A stretch of DNA of 53,754 nt from Streptomyces sp. WZ.A104 (GTDB lineage Bacteria > Actinomycetota > Actinomycetes > Streptomycetales > Streptomycetaceae). The stretch is taken from the NCBI RefSeq assembly GCF_002382885.1, contig NZ_NWVL01000057.1:1-53754 (forward strand), read 5' to 3'. A model generated the notes under the pieces. It was not told the origin of the DNA. It saw only the letters and a list, made by a program, of their open reading frames with translations, and ran no database searches. Shown here one piece after another: positions 40,640 through 50,171 of this stretch; position 1 is the stretch's first letter; each line of letters starts with the position of its first letter. Both the position numbers and the translations under genes were made by a program.

Positions 40640-40693
40640 GCCTTTCCGAACGCGGGAACCCGTGTCCCGGTTCTCTGAGGAAGGCCTCGTCAC

Positions 40694-41084
40694 TGCTTCG
40701 AGTGAGCCCCGGCGAGCGGCGCTGTCAGCAGCGTGTCAACGACTCTCTGCTGTAGGGCCGGCCTCGCCAGCCGGGCCATTTGCACGGCGAGGCTGCGGAC
40801 TCGGTGCCGAGGGATAGCCCGTGCCTGATCAGTGAGTCAATCCGGCGCCATCGGTCCGTTCAGCGCGGGGCCGCATACCGCCGCCCTCGCCTCACGCCGC
40901 CGACTCCCCGATCCCAGCAAGATGCGACATCAGCCTGGGCGCGCTCGACCGGCGGCACGGCCTGCGGTTCTGTACCGTCTGTGACGTACAGGACGGGACG
41001 CCGCACGGGCCTGTCCTGTGTCCCTTCCCGCGTACACGGGGCTGGCCCACCGCACCGGATGACTGAGGCGGCTTCTCCCGCCAA
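40694..41084. other. No gene seen between DUF6207 remnant and gajB
   Basis: GC-rich sequence with only chance frames on both strands. It marks the downstream boundary of the defence island. A terminator for gajB is expected near 41040-41084, but I see no strong hairpin. Confidence 0.4.
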
Positions 41085-42833
41085 CTACACGACTCTGACG
41101 GGCACCTCATATTGCCGCAGCAGTCGGACCATGTCTTCGGCTTCCTCCTTAGGGACGGCGAGCGCGGCAAGGCGGCGGGCGCGGGTGACGGCGACGTACC
41201 AGACGCGAAGCAGTTCGTCGGCCGCCGGATCGCCTTGGGCCCAGCGCTGTACGTTGCCGTTGTCCGGCAGCATCAGCATCACGGCGTCCGCTTCGTCCCC
41301 CTTGAGCTGATGGACGATATTGGTCCGCACGCCGGTGGCTTTGACCTTTCGGCCGACGACAGGCTTCCCGGCCAGGTGCCCCTTCTTGGGGTGAGGGGCA
41401 GCATCAGCCGGTGCAGGCCATGCCTTCATCGCCTGGCGGACGTCGGCGGCCCACTCCTTGTGGGGCGGGGGAAGGCTGTGGAGAAACGCGAAGGCCGTGC
41501 GATTGATTTGCTGCAGCGGCACCCGGTGACTCGCACAGAGTCGCTCCGGGCTGTCGGCCCCATCGGGAAACCAGTACCCGAGCAGTACACGTACGGCGAT
41601 GGCGCAGGCCCGGGTCAATTCGGCGCTCGTGGCGCCCTCCGTGTGAGCTACGGTGCGCGCCCAGGCAAGGCTGGTGATTTGGTTGGTGTTCGACTTCTCT
41701 CGTGCGATCCCAGGAAGTGTGGCGTATCTGTAGGCCGTCACCAGGCAAGCCTCGGCTGTGATGCCGTACCCCTGAGCGACGTTACGGAACACCTCGACGA
41801 TGCCGCTACCGGTCGAAGCGTGTCGATGGTTGCTGCCAGAGCCCGCGAACCGGGTCGGCAGGACGACGACGGGGACGTCATCGCCTCGGACCACGGCTGT
41901 GTCTGGTGGCCGCTTACCCGCACGCAGGGTGCTGGCCAGTCGGCAGATGACAGGAGAGCTACGCCAGTTTCCAGTCAACGGCACCGGCGCGGATGTCAGT
42001 TTGGCGGCGAACCGCTGGAGCGCGGCGGGTTGAGCTCCGCGCCAGGCGTAGATGGCCTGGTCGGGGTCTCCGACCAGAACCAGCGGAAGTCCCGCGACGT
42101 GCAGCAGCTCAAGGATCGCCAGGTCAGCGGCGGAACAGTCCTGTGCCTCATCCACAATCACCTCCGAGAACCGGGAGAGCAGCGGCGGCAGCAGACGCGA
42201 AGCCCACTTGGGACTGCGCAGAGCCCAAAGGGCAAGGACACGCGCCTCGTGTCCGGTGTAGTAACCCCGCTCGCACCATGAGGTGCGGGTTGCAAGCGCC
42301 GCGTCTTGCCACTGCTTGCGACTGTATTCGCTGGCGTCGAGCAGACGCTTGGCATCTCGGTCGACGTTGTCCCAGGCAACAGCTTCCCCAGCAGACGTGG
42401 ACGAGGGATCCAGGACCATCGGAAAGCGGTGCAGAGAGATCTCTCTGTCCATCCCCTGCACGGGTGCCTTGACGTTCGCCCAGGACTCCAGCAGCCGGGG
42501 AATCGGCTGCTTCGGACGCAGGGGCTTGACCAGGAACTCCCACAGGAACGAATCGAGAGTGCCGACGAAGTGAGGAGCATGCAGCAGATCGCTGCGCCCT
42601 GCCTGGCGGCAGCGCTGTGCCATCTGGTCACGCGCGACCCGTGTGAACGAAATCAGTGCCCGTCCTTGCCGCAGCAGCCTCGAAGGTGACTGCAGATGCC
42701 GCAACGTGATCACATGCGTCTTCCCCGCCCCCGGACAGGCCGGCACGTAGGCGGGCGCCAGCGCCTGCACGGCGAGCTGCTGTTGCGTCCTCGCTGTGAA
42801 CCGCAGACCCTCCGCGGTCTCGTCCGGCGTCAC
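41085..42833 (-). CDS. gajB: Gabija GajB-like UvrD helicase
   Basis: 582 residues; its start overlaps the GajA stop as ATGA (42830-42833). Superfamily 1 motifs: AYVPACPGAGKTHVITLRHL, GRALISFTRVARDQMAQRC, VIVDEAQDCSAADLAILELL, VLVGDPDQAIYAWRGAQP, LTGNWRSSPVICRLA and VWYVAVTRARRLAALAV. In Gabija, GajB is a UvrD-type helicase that forms a complex with the OLD-family nuclease GajA; together they stop phage infection by cleaving DNA under low nucleotide. Known GajB proteins are around 490-600 residues, so the length fits. The order gajA-gajB with a 4-nt overlap is the standard arrangement. Confidence 0.85.
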   Translation of the reverse strand: MTPDETAEGLRFTARTQQQLAVQALAPAYVPACPGAGKTHVITLRHLQSPSRLLRQGRALISFTRVARDQMAQRCRQAGRSDLLHAPHFVGTLDSFLWEFLVKPLRPKQPIPRLLESWANVKAPVQGMDREISLHRFPMVLDPSSTSAGEAVAWDNVDRDAKRLLDASEYSRKQWQDAALATRTSWCERGYYTGHEARVLALWALRSPKWASRLLPPLLSRFSEVIVDEAQDCSAADLAILELLHVAGLPLVLVGDPDQAIYAWRGAQPAALQRFAAKLTSAPVPLTGNWRSSPVICRLASTLRAGKRPPDTAVVRGDDVPVVVLPTRFAGSGSNHRHASTGSGIVEVFRNVAQGYGITAEACLVTAYRYATLPGIAREKSNTNQITSLAWARTVAHTEGATSAELTRACAIAVRVLLGYWFPDGADSPERLCASHRVPLQQINRTAFAFLHSLPPPHKEWAADVRQAMKAWPAPADAAPHPKKGHLAGKPVVGRKVKATGVRTNIVHQLKGDEADAVMLMLPDNGNVQRWAQGDPAADELLRVWYVAVTRARRLAALAVPKEEAEDMVRLLRQYEVPVRVV

Positions 42834-44695
42834 GACGCACCGTCCGGCACGGTGATGAACTGCACCGCTTGCGCCAGGTAGTCCGGCACCGTGAACGGGA
42901 CTGCCCGATCAGCCAGCACATCCGCCAGCTCCTGGGCGAAGAGCCCCTTGGACACCTTCGTACCGGAAATCGCCTCGCCGTCGAGACCGCAGACAGTCCG
43001 GGAGTCCTTCGTGACGAACAGTTCCCCGAAAGCAACTGCGGGATCAGTTGCCTTCAGAACCTGTTCCCAGCGGTCCTTGGACTGCGGTGCGCATCGTAGA
43101 AACGCCGCTCGCAGCGCCTGCTCGTTGCCGAGAGACCACAGGGCAGGCTCCAAGGTGCGAGGCGCGGCGGCCACATGCAGCTGCCCAGGCGACGACCAGG
43201 TGGTGTGCAGAGCGCGTAGCTTCGTGATCCTGTCGGGTTCCGGATCGTCGGGGGCGACGTCGGTGTCGGTGATCAGCGCGACTCGACGTCCAAGGCACAT
43301 CTGGTCGACAGGGTTCATCAGAACCCGCAGGTACACCTCGAACCCGACGCCGTCCACGATCACCCGGGTCGTTCCGAAGAACCGCTCGAGTGCTTCGAAG
43401 GCGGACCGCTTCGCGGGGGCGTCTGCGTCAGGGGCTGGGGCGAGTACGCGCTCCGCGAGCGCGGGGAGCAGTAGGAGTTCGGATATGCCTTCCACCAGGA
43501 TGGCCCGGGAGGAGAAGAGCAGCGCGCTCTTGGTGGCATCCAGGTAACGGTCAAGATGCTGTATCTGGCGCCGGGTAAGCCCCAGTTGCGGCACGGGAAG
43601 GGGCCGTGTCTGCCAGCCACCAGAGGCCTCGGCCGGGCAGCGGGCCATGATGACCACGTCCTCGACACTGGCCGCGGCCGACAGGATAGGGGAGTGGGTG
43701 GTCACCAGTACCTGCAAGTGCCCCGCCGGTTCCATCGGGTCCTTCGGCACCCTTCGACGGGACTCGCGGGCACGGCGTTGCAAATAGCGCAGCAGCAGCG
43801 TCTGCAGCTGCGGGTGCAGGTGCGCCTCAGGTTCCTCCACGAGCAGCACGGTCAGATCAGACTCCGCGGCAGCGTCCAGTTCCGCCATTACAGTGGCGAT
43901 GAACAGCGTGTTGGTGTAGCCCAGACCGGAGGCGGACAGCGGGAACGGAGTGGACTCGAGATCGCCAAGAAGCACACGCAGCGACCGTGCGATCGACGCG
44001 AACGTCGGCTCAGCGAGCGCCAGTTCACTGTGCTGCGGATGCGTTCCCGCCGTCAGATCTTTCAAGGGACCGTTGATCTGCTTACTCACCGCTGTGACGT
44101 GCTCATCGGCAGCGACCTTCTTTAGCTCCGCTCCGATGCGTTCCACGAACGCCTCGACCTGCTCCTCGTCACCCAGAAGGCCACGCAGGATCAGCCGCAC
44201 CCGGTCGCCGCCCGCCGATGCCAGCTCCCGCTCCGCATCCCGCAGAGCCGGCAGATACACATGCCGCACCCCACCGCGAGCAGGCGGCTCTCCCGTCACT
44301 GGATGCCCCGGGCCCTGCGCCCAGGCCGTGCTGCCGCGACGCCCGTTTCCCTGAGGGGAGGCGTAGGACACCTGCCATCGCGCTGTCCGACCGTCAGAGC
44401 CGTCGGTGTGCACCATCGCTTCCAGATAGGCGCCACTCTGCTCCGGGCCGATCTCGGACACTTCAAGCTGAAGCGCCGGACCGCCCAAGGAGGCAGCAGC
44501 CTTCAAGACGTCCGACTCCTCAAAATACCGCGACCGGCGTCCGTCCAGCGGATCGGTCAGCAGACGCACCGCATCGACCACCGTGGTCTTGCCCGCGTTG
44601 TTCTCGCCCACGAGAACCGTCACCTCCGGACGCAGAGGTATCCGTACCTCCTCACACGACCGGAACCTCTCGATCAACACCTCGGATATGTACAT
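42830..44695 (-). CDS. gajA: Gabija GajA-like OLD-family ATPase-TOPRIM nuclease
   Basis: 621 residues from ATG at 44695, after GGGAGGGGGC. The N-terminal ABC-type ATPase has SCEEVRIPLRPEVTVLVGEN, NAGKTTVVDAVRLL (Walker A region), VLLVEEPEAHLHPQLQTLLL (signature and Walker B) and QVLVTTHSPIL. The C-terminal TOPRIM nuclease has AILVEGISELLLLPALAERV (TOPRIM Glu) and VALITDTDVAPDDPEPDRI (the DxD metal site). This is the GajA layout; pairing with a UvrD helicase of the next gene supports Gabija over a lone OLD nuclease. An ABC-3C system ends 160 bp upstream on the same strand. Confidence 0.85.
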   Translation of the reverse strand: MYISEVLIERFRSCEEVRIPLRPEVTVLVGENNAGKTTVVDAVRLLTDPLDGRRSRYFEESDVLKAAASLGGPALQLEVSEIGPEQSGAYLEAMVHTDGSDGRTARWQVSYASPQGNGRRGSTAWAQGPGHPVTGEPPARGGVRHVYLPALRDAERELASAGGDRVRLILRGLLGDEEQVEAFVERIGAELKKVAADEHVTAVSKQINGPLKDLTAGTHPQHSELALAEPTFASIARSLRVLLGDLESTPFPLSASGLGYTNTLFIATVMAELDAAAESDLTVLLVEEPEAHLHPQLQTLLLRYLQRRARESRRRVPKDPMEPAGHLQVLVTTHSPILSAAASVEDVVIMARCPAEASGGWQTRPLPVPQLGLTRRQIQHLDRYLDATKSALLFSSRAILVEGISELLLLPALAERVLAPAPDADAPAKRSAFEALERFFGTTRVIVDGVGFEVYLRVLMNPVDQMCLGRRVALITDTDVAPDDPEPDRITKLRALHTTWSSPGQLHVAAAPRTLEPALWSLGNEQALRAAFLRCAPQSKDRWEQVLKATDPAVAFGELFVTKDSRTVCGLDGEAISGTKVSKGLFAQELADVLADRAVPFTVPDYLAQAVQFITVPDGAS

Positions 44696-44854
44696 ACCCG
44701 CCCCCTCCCAAAGCAGCGCAGATTGAGCGCGCTGCTCTCCCCACCTCACTGCCAGACATCGTTCACATTCATCCGCCTCGCCAAGGAACCGACCCAACCG
44801 CCCGCAGAGAGCTTCCGCCGCACAGGCTCAGGCGCCCCGACGGGGCGAGCAGAC

Positions 44855-46711
44855 TCAGCTCTCGTTCGCGTTGCCGCCCCGAGCCGCCCCGACAGGGAAG
44901 AACCCGAAGTGATGGTCATCGGGGTCGCGGCTGAACATGTACACCTGTGCTTCCTGGGCGATGTCGGCGGGCGGGTCGGTGTTCTCCACAACGATCGCCT
45001 GGCCGGTGAACCGGTGGAACAGGTCGCGGTAGAAGTAGTCGCTGACGCTGTCGGGCAAGTTCTCGTTGTCGGTGCGCCGCGCAGCGACAGGCTGCCGGTA
45101 GGTGACCAGAGGAGAGTCGAGGATGATGAACCCGGGATGGATGGGTGCCTCGCCGAGGCAGTAGTCGGCCAGACCGACGGCGAATGCGGCGTGAAGAACC
45201 GCCCGCATGCCCTTGCCGTGGCCGGCGCGGCCACGGTCGCCCACGAACAGTTCCGCGGTGTACTGGTCGTAGGACACGCTGTGGAGCTGGACGTGCCAGG
45301 CCTGAAGGGACCGCTCGATGGCGCGGTCGAACGCCGCGACGATGCCGGCGGGGATGCTGCCTGTAGGGCGCCCGCCAGGGACGGCACCGTCGGCGACCAG
45401 CTGGTCGCGGACTTCCTGAAGCTCTTGGATGCGCTGGTGGAGTCCGAGCTCCTTCTCGACGCGGGAACGAGCGGCCATCGCTTCCGACGCCAGGTGCTCG
45501 ACGGGGAGCAGTTCTTCTGTGATGCGGGCGATCTCGAGATCCGCTTGTTCGGCCTGGGCCGCGCTGTGCGAGCGCTGCCCGGCGACGTCCTCGCGCTGGA
45601 CCTGGAGATCGTCGATGGTCAGGCGCAGGTCGGACAGCAGGTGACGGGTCTTGTCGTTCTCGGCTGCGACCGCGGCGTGCAGGGCGGTCGTCTCCTGATC
45701 GTGCTCTGCCGTCTGGTGCTGTGGATCGGCACCGCAGAATACGCACGTCCCGGTGCGGAAGTACCCCAGGAGGTTGCCTGCCTCACCGACCATGGCCAGG
45801 CGGGCGAGGTCGGACTCGTACTGGCTGCGCAGAAGCCCGAACCGTCCGAGAAGGTCGTCGATCTCCGCCAGACGCTGGTCGTACTGGCCGAGCGTGATGG
45901 CAACGTCCGCCCGGCGCCCTGCGGCGGCCGTGTGCCGCAGGGTGATCTCGCGCAGGGAATTCGCGACGGTGTCCTGGTGGGCGAGCAGCCGGTGCAGCTG
46001 CGCCGCCAGCTCGCCCTCGTTCCCGCCGTGCGGATCGAGCTGGCGCTGCAGGTCCAGGATCAGTTCGTCCAACAGCCCGATCTTGCCCTTCTGCAGCCGC
46101 CGCTGTGCCGCGTTCGGCCTGGCGTCGGTCACCGGCTCTCCCTGGCCGATCAGCAGCAGCTTCAGAACCGACTTGAGGGCGGTCTGCCCGCTGGTGCCCG
46201 TGGAACGCAGGACCGGCGGCACCTTCGACACCATCCGCGTCTCGCTGACCAAGCACAGGTGCAGCAAGTCACGGAATCCCACCAGCTTGGTGCCGCCGGT
46301 GTCGTTCGTCGCGATCAGCGTGCCCTCGAGACCGAGCTTCTCCAGCAGATAACGGGAGATGTTCTTCGAGCCCCTGGCGCTCACACTCAGCTCGAGGTCC
46401 GGCGCCCGGTAGACCAGGTCCCGAACATCTTCATCGAAGACATGGATCCGGCTTGCCTGAGGGCCGCGCATGAGCGTGATGACACTGCCGTCGGGCAGTG
46501 CAAGGCCGAGGAGGATCTGCGAGTATCCCTCGGCCTCGGGGATGAGGTCGAGCTTGCGCGCGCCCAGCATGTAGTCGATCGCCTCGGTGACGAACGACTT
46601 GCCGGTGTCCGAGGCGCCGTAGATGACGGTCAGTTTCTCGCCGAAGACGACCTGTGCCCTCTCCCGGCCGGAGCCGGCGAACGTCAGGTGCAGGAGCCGG
46701 ATGCTAGGCAT
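44855..46711 (-). CDS. ABC-3C system SMC/Rad50-like ATPase
   Basis: 618 residues from ATG at 46711; its start overlaps the middle-component stop. Walker A is at the N-terminus (LTVIYGASDTGKSFVTEAID). A long coiled coil runs through the middle (GLLDELILDLQRQLD; QYESDLARLAMVGEAGNLLG; QVQREDVAGQRSHSAAQAEQ), broken by a zinc-hook-like CVFCG near residue 325. The C-terminal half of the ATPase has GHGKGMRAVLHAAFAVGLAD and FIILDSPLVTYRQPV (Walker B with D). This is the ATPase of an ABC-three-component conflict system, Rad50/SbcC-like in fold. It likely senses or moves along DNA and controls the nuclease encoded upstream. Confidence 0.83.
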   Translation of the reverse strand: MPSIRLLHLTFAGSGRERAQVVFGEKLTVIYGASDTGKSFVTEAIDYMLGARKLDLIPEAEGYSQILLGLALPDGSVITLMRGPQASRIHVFDEDVRDLVYRAPDLELSVSARGSKNISRYLLEKLGLEGTLIATNDTGGTKLVGFRDLLHLCLVSETRMVSKVPPVLRSTGTSGQTALKSVLKLLLIGQGEPVTDARPNAAQRRLQKGKIGLLDELILDLQRQLDPHGGNEGELAAQLHRLLAHQDTVANSLREITLRHTAAAGRRADVAITLGQYDQRLAEIDDLLGRFGLLRSQYESDLARLAMVGEAGNLLGYFRTGTCVFCGADPQHQTAEHDQETTALHAAVAAENDKTRHLLSDLRLTIDDLQVQREDVAGQRSHSAAQAEQADLEIARITEELLPVEHLASEAMAARSRVEKELGLHQRIQELQEVRDQLVADGAVPGGRPTGSIPAGIVAAFDRAIERSLQAWHVQLHSVSYDQYTAELFVGDRGRAGHGKGMRAVLHAAFAVGLADYCLGEAPIHPGFIILDSPLVTYRQPVAARRTDNENLPDSVSDYFYRDLFHRFTGQAIVVENTDPPADIAQEAQVYMFSRDPDDHHFGFFPVGAARGGNANES

Positions 46712-47180
46712 GGTCACTTCCCGAAGGCGGCAGTTGTGAATCGAAATCTCGGACCCACCGGTGGGTGATGGCCCTCGTCGCGGCACGCACATCCAGTTCG
46801 GAGGACGACTGGGCGGCGATCACCCACGCGGCCCGGTCCCTCAGAGCGGCGACGTAAGGAGCTTCGAGGAGGTCGACGAAACCAGGCCCCTCCTCGCTCG
46901 CCCGGTACAGCAGTCCTTCCTCACCGGCCTCCACGTCAGCCAGCCCGGCCCGCATCAGCACACGCAGGCCCTGCTCGATCAGATGCCGGCGCATCGCCAG
47001 CTCGCCCGGGCCCGCCGGCAGCGTGGGATGGAGACTGGGCGGACCGTTCAGCTCACCGCTGTGCAGCATGACGTGATCCAGGTACACCAGCTCGGCCAGG
47101 TCCAGCGGCTCGGGGAATCTGGCCGTGAGCAGGACCAGGGCACGCATGCCGACTTCGAGCGGACTGTTCAGAGGATTCAC
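46704..47180 (-). CDS. ABC-3C system middle component
   Basis: 158 residues from GTG at 47180 with GGAGGAG upstream; GTGA overlaps the preceding gene's stop and the stop (TAG at 46704-46706) overlaps the ATPase start. Family features: VNPLNSPLEVGMRALVLLTA, RFPEPLDLAELVYLDHVMLH, SGELNGPPSLHPTLPAGPGE, RRHLIEQGLRVLMRAGLADV and VAALRDRAAWVIA. This matches the compact helical middle components that bridge the ABC ATPase and effector in ABC-3C systems (closest to middle component type 2, from memory). Overlapping starts and stops on both sides show a tight co-translated operon. Confidence 0.82.
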   Translation of the reverse strand: MNPLNSPLEVGMRALVLLTARFPEPLDLAELVYLDHVMLHSGELNGPPSLHPTLPAGPGELAMRRHLIEQGLRVLMRAGLADVEAGEEGLLYRASEEGPGFVDLLEAPYVAALRDRAAWVIAAQSSSELDVRAATRAITHRWVRDFDSQLPPSGSDHA

Positions 47181-48304
47181 AGCTCCTCCTGGACCCACGT
47201 GAGACGGTCCTCGTTGGCGAGCTGGTGGCAAATCCCCTTACGGTCCTCAGGCTTCACATAGTGGATCAGCACGTTGGAGCCGAGCTGCATGTCCCGCGCG
47301 GCGGCGAGCACGGCCTTCATCCGCGCGTATCCGGTGGGGAAGTCATCCTCCTCCACCTCCGAGACACCGCTGTACATGTCGCTCTGCAGGGACTCGAACG
47401 TCCCCTCCGGCACACTGTCACGGGCGAACATGCGCAGCTGCTCGGCGCAGTAGAACGCCTCCCGCTGCCGCCGAAGGTTCGGCCCCGCTCTGTGATGGGC
47501 GTGTGCCTCGTCCGGGGAGCTCGGCGAGCATCCCCACTTCTCGTGGTAGACGTTCAGTAGCTGCTGGATGTACCGGGTTTCCTTCGGTGCGTGCGCGGGC
47601 GGCGCCGCGGGGATGGCGGGCCGGTCGGGCAAGCGCGTGCCGAACCGCCTGACATGCTGCGGCGTCCTGGAATGCACCTCGAGGATCTTGTCGAGGTTGC
47701 CGGCCTCGAATCGCGAGAAGTCCGACCGGCTTGCCAGGTCCAGCGCGCGCCGCAGGGGATCCTCGCCGTACTCCTCGCCGAGCTTCTCCGCATTCTTCGC
47801 CACCCACTCGAAGAACCCAGCCCGAAGAGCCGAGGGCTTCGTAAGAAGCTGGACGAACGACCCGCCGATCTTCGGGGCAACGAAGAGGTACCGCTCAGGC
47901 AGCACCTTGTACTTCTGCTCGGCCACCCCAGAGTGGATCTTGAGGATCTCCGGGTACGCGGTAGCGGCGCCGATGGCCTTGCCATAGTGCTTGCACTGGA
48001 AGCAATGCCAAGGACCATCGGTCTTGCCCTTGGTCAGAAATGCGGCGATGTCCGCACCACGGTCATTGGCTCCCCCCATGCGTACCACGTCCACGTACTC
48101 GGCCTCCTTGAGCGCGCTCACCCACTCGTAGATGAACTCCTCCCACTGGTCGGCCGAGTGGTGTACCAGGATCTGCTTGGGCGTCAGCGTGGGCGGCATG
48201 GCCATCATGGGGGCGACCACTGTCACTGGCGTCTGCGAAGGCTTGGGCAACTCAGAAAACAGAGGCTCAGCATGGAACGCTGAAAACCGCTCCGACGTGC
48301 TCAT
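47177..48304 (-). CDS. ABC-3C system effector with restriction-endonuclease-like domain
   Basis: 375 residues from ATG at 48304 (GGGGGG upstream). Residues about 45-120 resemble a PD-(D/E)XK nuclease: QWEEFIYEWVSALKEAEYVD, MGGANDRGADIAAFL (motif D) and WHCFQCKHYGKAIGAATAYP (motif QCK, catalytic Lys). The middle is helical (QLLTKPSALRAGFFEWVAKN). The C-terminal 110 residues (AEQLRMFARDSVPEGTFESL; FPTGYARMKAVLAAARDMQL; GSNVLIHYVKPEDRKGICHQ) fit the ABC-3C C-terminal domain that binds the middle component. It is the first gene of the minus-strand island. Expected action: DNA cleavage triggered by the ATPase. Confidence 0.8.
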   Translation of the reverse strand: MSTSERFSAFHAEPLFSELPKPSQTPVTVVAPMMAMPPTLTPKQILVHHSADQWEEFIYEWVSALKEAEYVDVVRMGGANDRGADIAAFLTKGKTDGPWHCFQCKHYGKAIGAATAYPEILKIHSGVAEQKYKVLPERYLFVAPKIGGSFVQLLTKPSALRAGFFEWVAKNAEKLGEEYGEDPLRRALDLASRSDFSRFEAGNLDKILEVHSRTPQHVRRFGTRLPDRPAIPAAPPAHAPKETRYIQQLLNVYHEKWGCSPSSPDEAHAHHRAGPNLRRQREAFYCAEQLRMFARDSVPEGTFESLQSDMYSGVSEVEEDDFPTGYARMKAVLAAARDMQLGSNVLIHYVKPEDRKGICHQLANEDRLTWVQEEL

Positions 48305-48527
48305 CGACCCCCCGGTCGTACATCAAACGGAACCCGACCCCCGACGTTCCTACCACCCGTCTCTACACCACGGATAGAGGAAGTTCAGCCAGCAACCACC
48401 GACAATGTCACCTACGCGCGCTCCGCCTGCTATCAGCCCTCCGGGCTGGATTTCGAACCCCACGCTCCTTCGAACCCGCTCCACGCCACCGGCAAGCACT
48501 GTCAGTCCTCGTTCATACGATCACCAC

Positions 48528-49061
48528 ATGCCTGATGCCTTCACCGTCCTGTGGACCCACAACACGTGCCGTGCCCTGCGCACGGCAGGCCGCGTGGGCG
48601 AGCGGCCGCCGGTCGCCTACTCCGGCGTCCACCAGTCCCTGCCCACCTGGTCAGGCGTCCGTGCCGGTGACGAGGTGTACGCGCTGCACGTCAACCGATG
48701 CGAGGTATTCGTGGTGTCCCGCATGCGAGTCATAGACATGGAACGCGGCAACTGCTGCGGCCTCGCTCAGGCGACGTGGCAGGATCCGCCATTCCCTGGG
48801 CACGACGATTGGTGGATGCTCGGAGCCGGCGGCTGTGGCGCCAGTGCGGTCCACGTGGACGCGACCCCCATATGCTTCGACACGCCGATACCCGGCGACC
48901 TGCTGCCGACCCTCACCTGGCGCAACGTCCGAGGCAAGACCCGCAACCTGAAGTACGTAGTGGACGGCCGCCTGGAGCGCTCCGTCAGCCTCCAGGGCTT
49001 CTACCGACTCACCTCCGAGTCCGCCGCCGCGCTGGCCGGGCTCGTCGGCAGCGTCCAGTGA
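48528..49061 (+). CDS. Hypothetical protein, possible PUA-like fold
   Basis: 177 residues from ATG at 48528; TACGAT lies 8 nt upstream, so the transcript may be leaderless. Features: FTVLWTHNTCRALRTAGRVG, GVRAGDEVYALHVNRCEVFV, VSRMRVIDMERGNCCGLAQA, FPGHDDWWMLGAGGCGASAV, CFDTPIPGDLLPTLTWRNVR and RSVSLQGFYRLTSESAAALA. The beta-rich, aromatic pattern with GDEVYALHV resembles PUA/EVE-like proteins that bind modified bases, but no catalytic or binding residue is assignable. It diverges from the ABC-3C operon, so it could be an accessory or unrelated cargo gene. Family unrecognised. Confidence 0.65.
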   Translation: MPDAFTVLWTHNTCRALRTAGRVGERPPVAYSGVHQSLPTWSGVRAGDEVYALHVNRCEVFVVSRMRVIDMERGNCCGLAQATWQDPPFPGHDDWWMLGAGGCGASAVHVDATPICFDTPIPGDLLPTLTWRNVRGKTRNLKYVVDGRLERSVSLQGFYRLTSESAAALAGLVGSVQ

Positions 49062-49143
49062 ACCCGGGAAGCCGCGCATCCGGATGCCCACCGGCCGGGA
49101 GACGCCATCCCCACGCGCTACACACTGCCCACCCAGGCCCTCA

Positions 49144-50058
49144 TCAGTGCCGGTGGCGCCAGTGCTGGTACACCTTCAGCACCTCGTAGCTCCACGCGCT
49201 GCGCTGCTCGTCCGGGGTACGGCCTACGGAGAGTCCGAGCTGTTCGGCGATCTGCGGGAAACGAGGGTGCATCTGCCGGTCTCCGACCGTGACCAGCACC
49301 GAAAGCAGCGGCTCGCCCTTCTGCCGGTCCTCATCGACGAGCCAGAGGACGACGCTCTCGTCATCGCGGTGCAGACGAGGAAACACAGGCAGGCGTTTAC
49401 GCATGGCGGGCCAGCTGATGGTGCTACGGGCGCGGGCGGTCTGCTCGAGCACCGGACGTACATCGGTTGCGATTTCCCACAGCCGCCCGGCCGGCAACAG
49501 CTCCGGCGACTCGGCCCGGCCCACCGCCTGCGTGCCCGGCACGCAGGGCGCAGCCTTCGACGGCCGGACGGTCGGCCCGCTCGTGGCGGCGTCCGATGAC
49601 CAGACCTCCTCCCGACGATCAGGCAGCGGCTCAGCAGCCGGCCGCACCGCCGGAACCACATGTCGCGACGGGTGTGTCACGGCCCGCGCAGATCCGCCCT
49701 GCGCGGCCTGGCGCCGTTCCTCCTCGCGCCAGCTCCGCGAGGCCAGAACCTCCTTGAAGACCTTCAACCGGGCGCGCTGCTCCCGTGTCTCGCTGGGTGG
49801 TGCCTGCGACGCCTGGTGCCAGGCGACCTCGTACAGGTCGGCGGCCTTCGCCACCGAGTGGGCATCGACCGCCCGCTGCAGTTCGGTGAGGGTACCGTTC
49901 AGCGTGCGGCGGACCGTGGCGATTTCCATGGGAGACAGCACCGGCCGGCCGGTGGTCCGGCGCCGGAAGTCCGTCTGCCACGCCGAACCGCCGCTGAGCC
50001 GTACCCGACCGTTCGACAAAAGCGCTCCCCCTGTTCGAGCCCAGGCGCCATCGCCCAT
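49144..50058 (-). CDS. Hypothetical protein with C-terminal conserved-looking domain
   Basis: 304 residues from ATG at 50058; GTG at 50109 would give 321 residues, and neither start has a clear ribosome site. The N-terminal third is helical (TVRRTLNGTLTELQRAVDAH; REQRARLKVFKEVLASRSWR), the middle is Pro/Ser-rich and probably disordered, and the C-terminal third looks folded (WEIATDVRPVLEQTARARST, SWPAMRKRLPVFPRLHRDDE, SVVLWLVDEDRQKGEPLLSV, HPRFPQIAEQLGLSVG). Convergent with the gene at 48528. No family recognised. Confidence 0.55.
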   Translation of the reverse strand: MGDGAWARTGGALLSNGRVRLSGGSAWQTDFRRRTTGRPVLSPMEIATVRRTLNGTLTELQRAVDAHSVAKAADLYEVAWHQASQAPPSETREQRARLKVFKEVLASRSWREEERRQAAQGGSARAVTHPSRHVVPAVRPAAEPLPDRREEVWSSDAATSGPTVRPSKAAPCVPGTQAVGRAESPELLPAGRLWEIATDVRPVLEQTARARSTISWPAMRKRLPVFPRLHRDDESVVLWLVDEDRQKGEPLLSVLVTVGDRQMHPRFPQIAEQLGLSVGRTPDEQRSAWSYEVLKVYQHWRHRH

Positions 50059-50171
50059 CAGCTGTCGTAGCCAACGGTGGGACACCAGCAGCGCAGCGCA
50101 CAAGACCACTTCGGGTCAGCACACAGGGGAACGCCGACCCGCACGACACCGAGGCGTCCTACTCTGAATGG

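Noticed and set aside
44261..46768. 835-codon plus-strand open frame
   Set aside because: Antisense to the GajA and ABC-3C ATPase genes; a shadow of GC-rich coding DNA.
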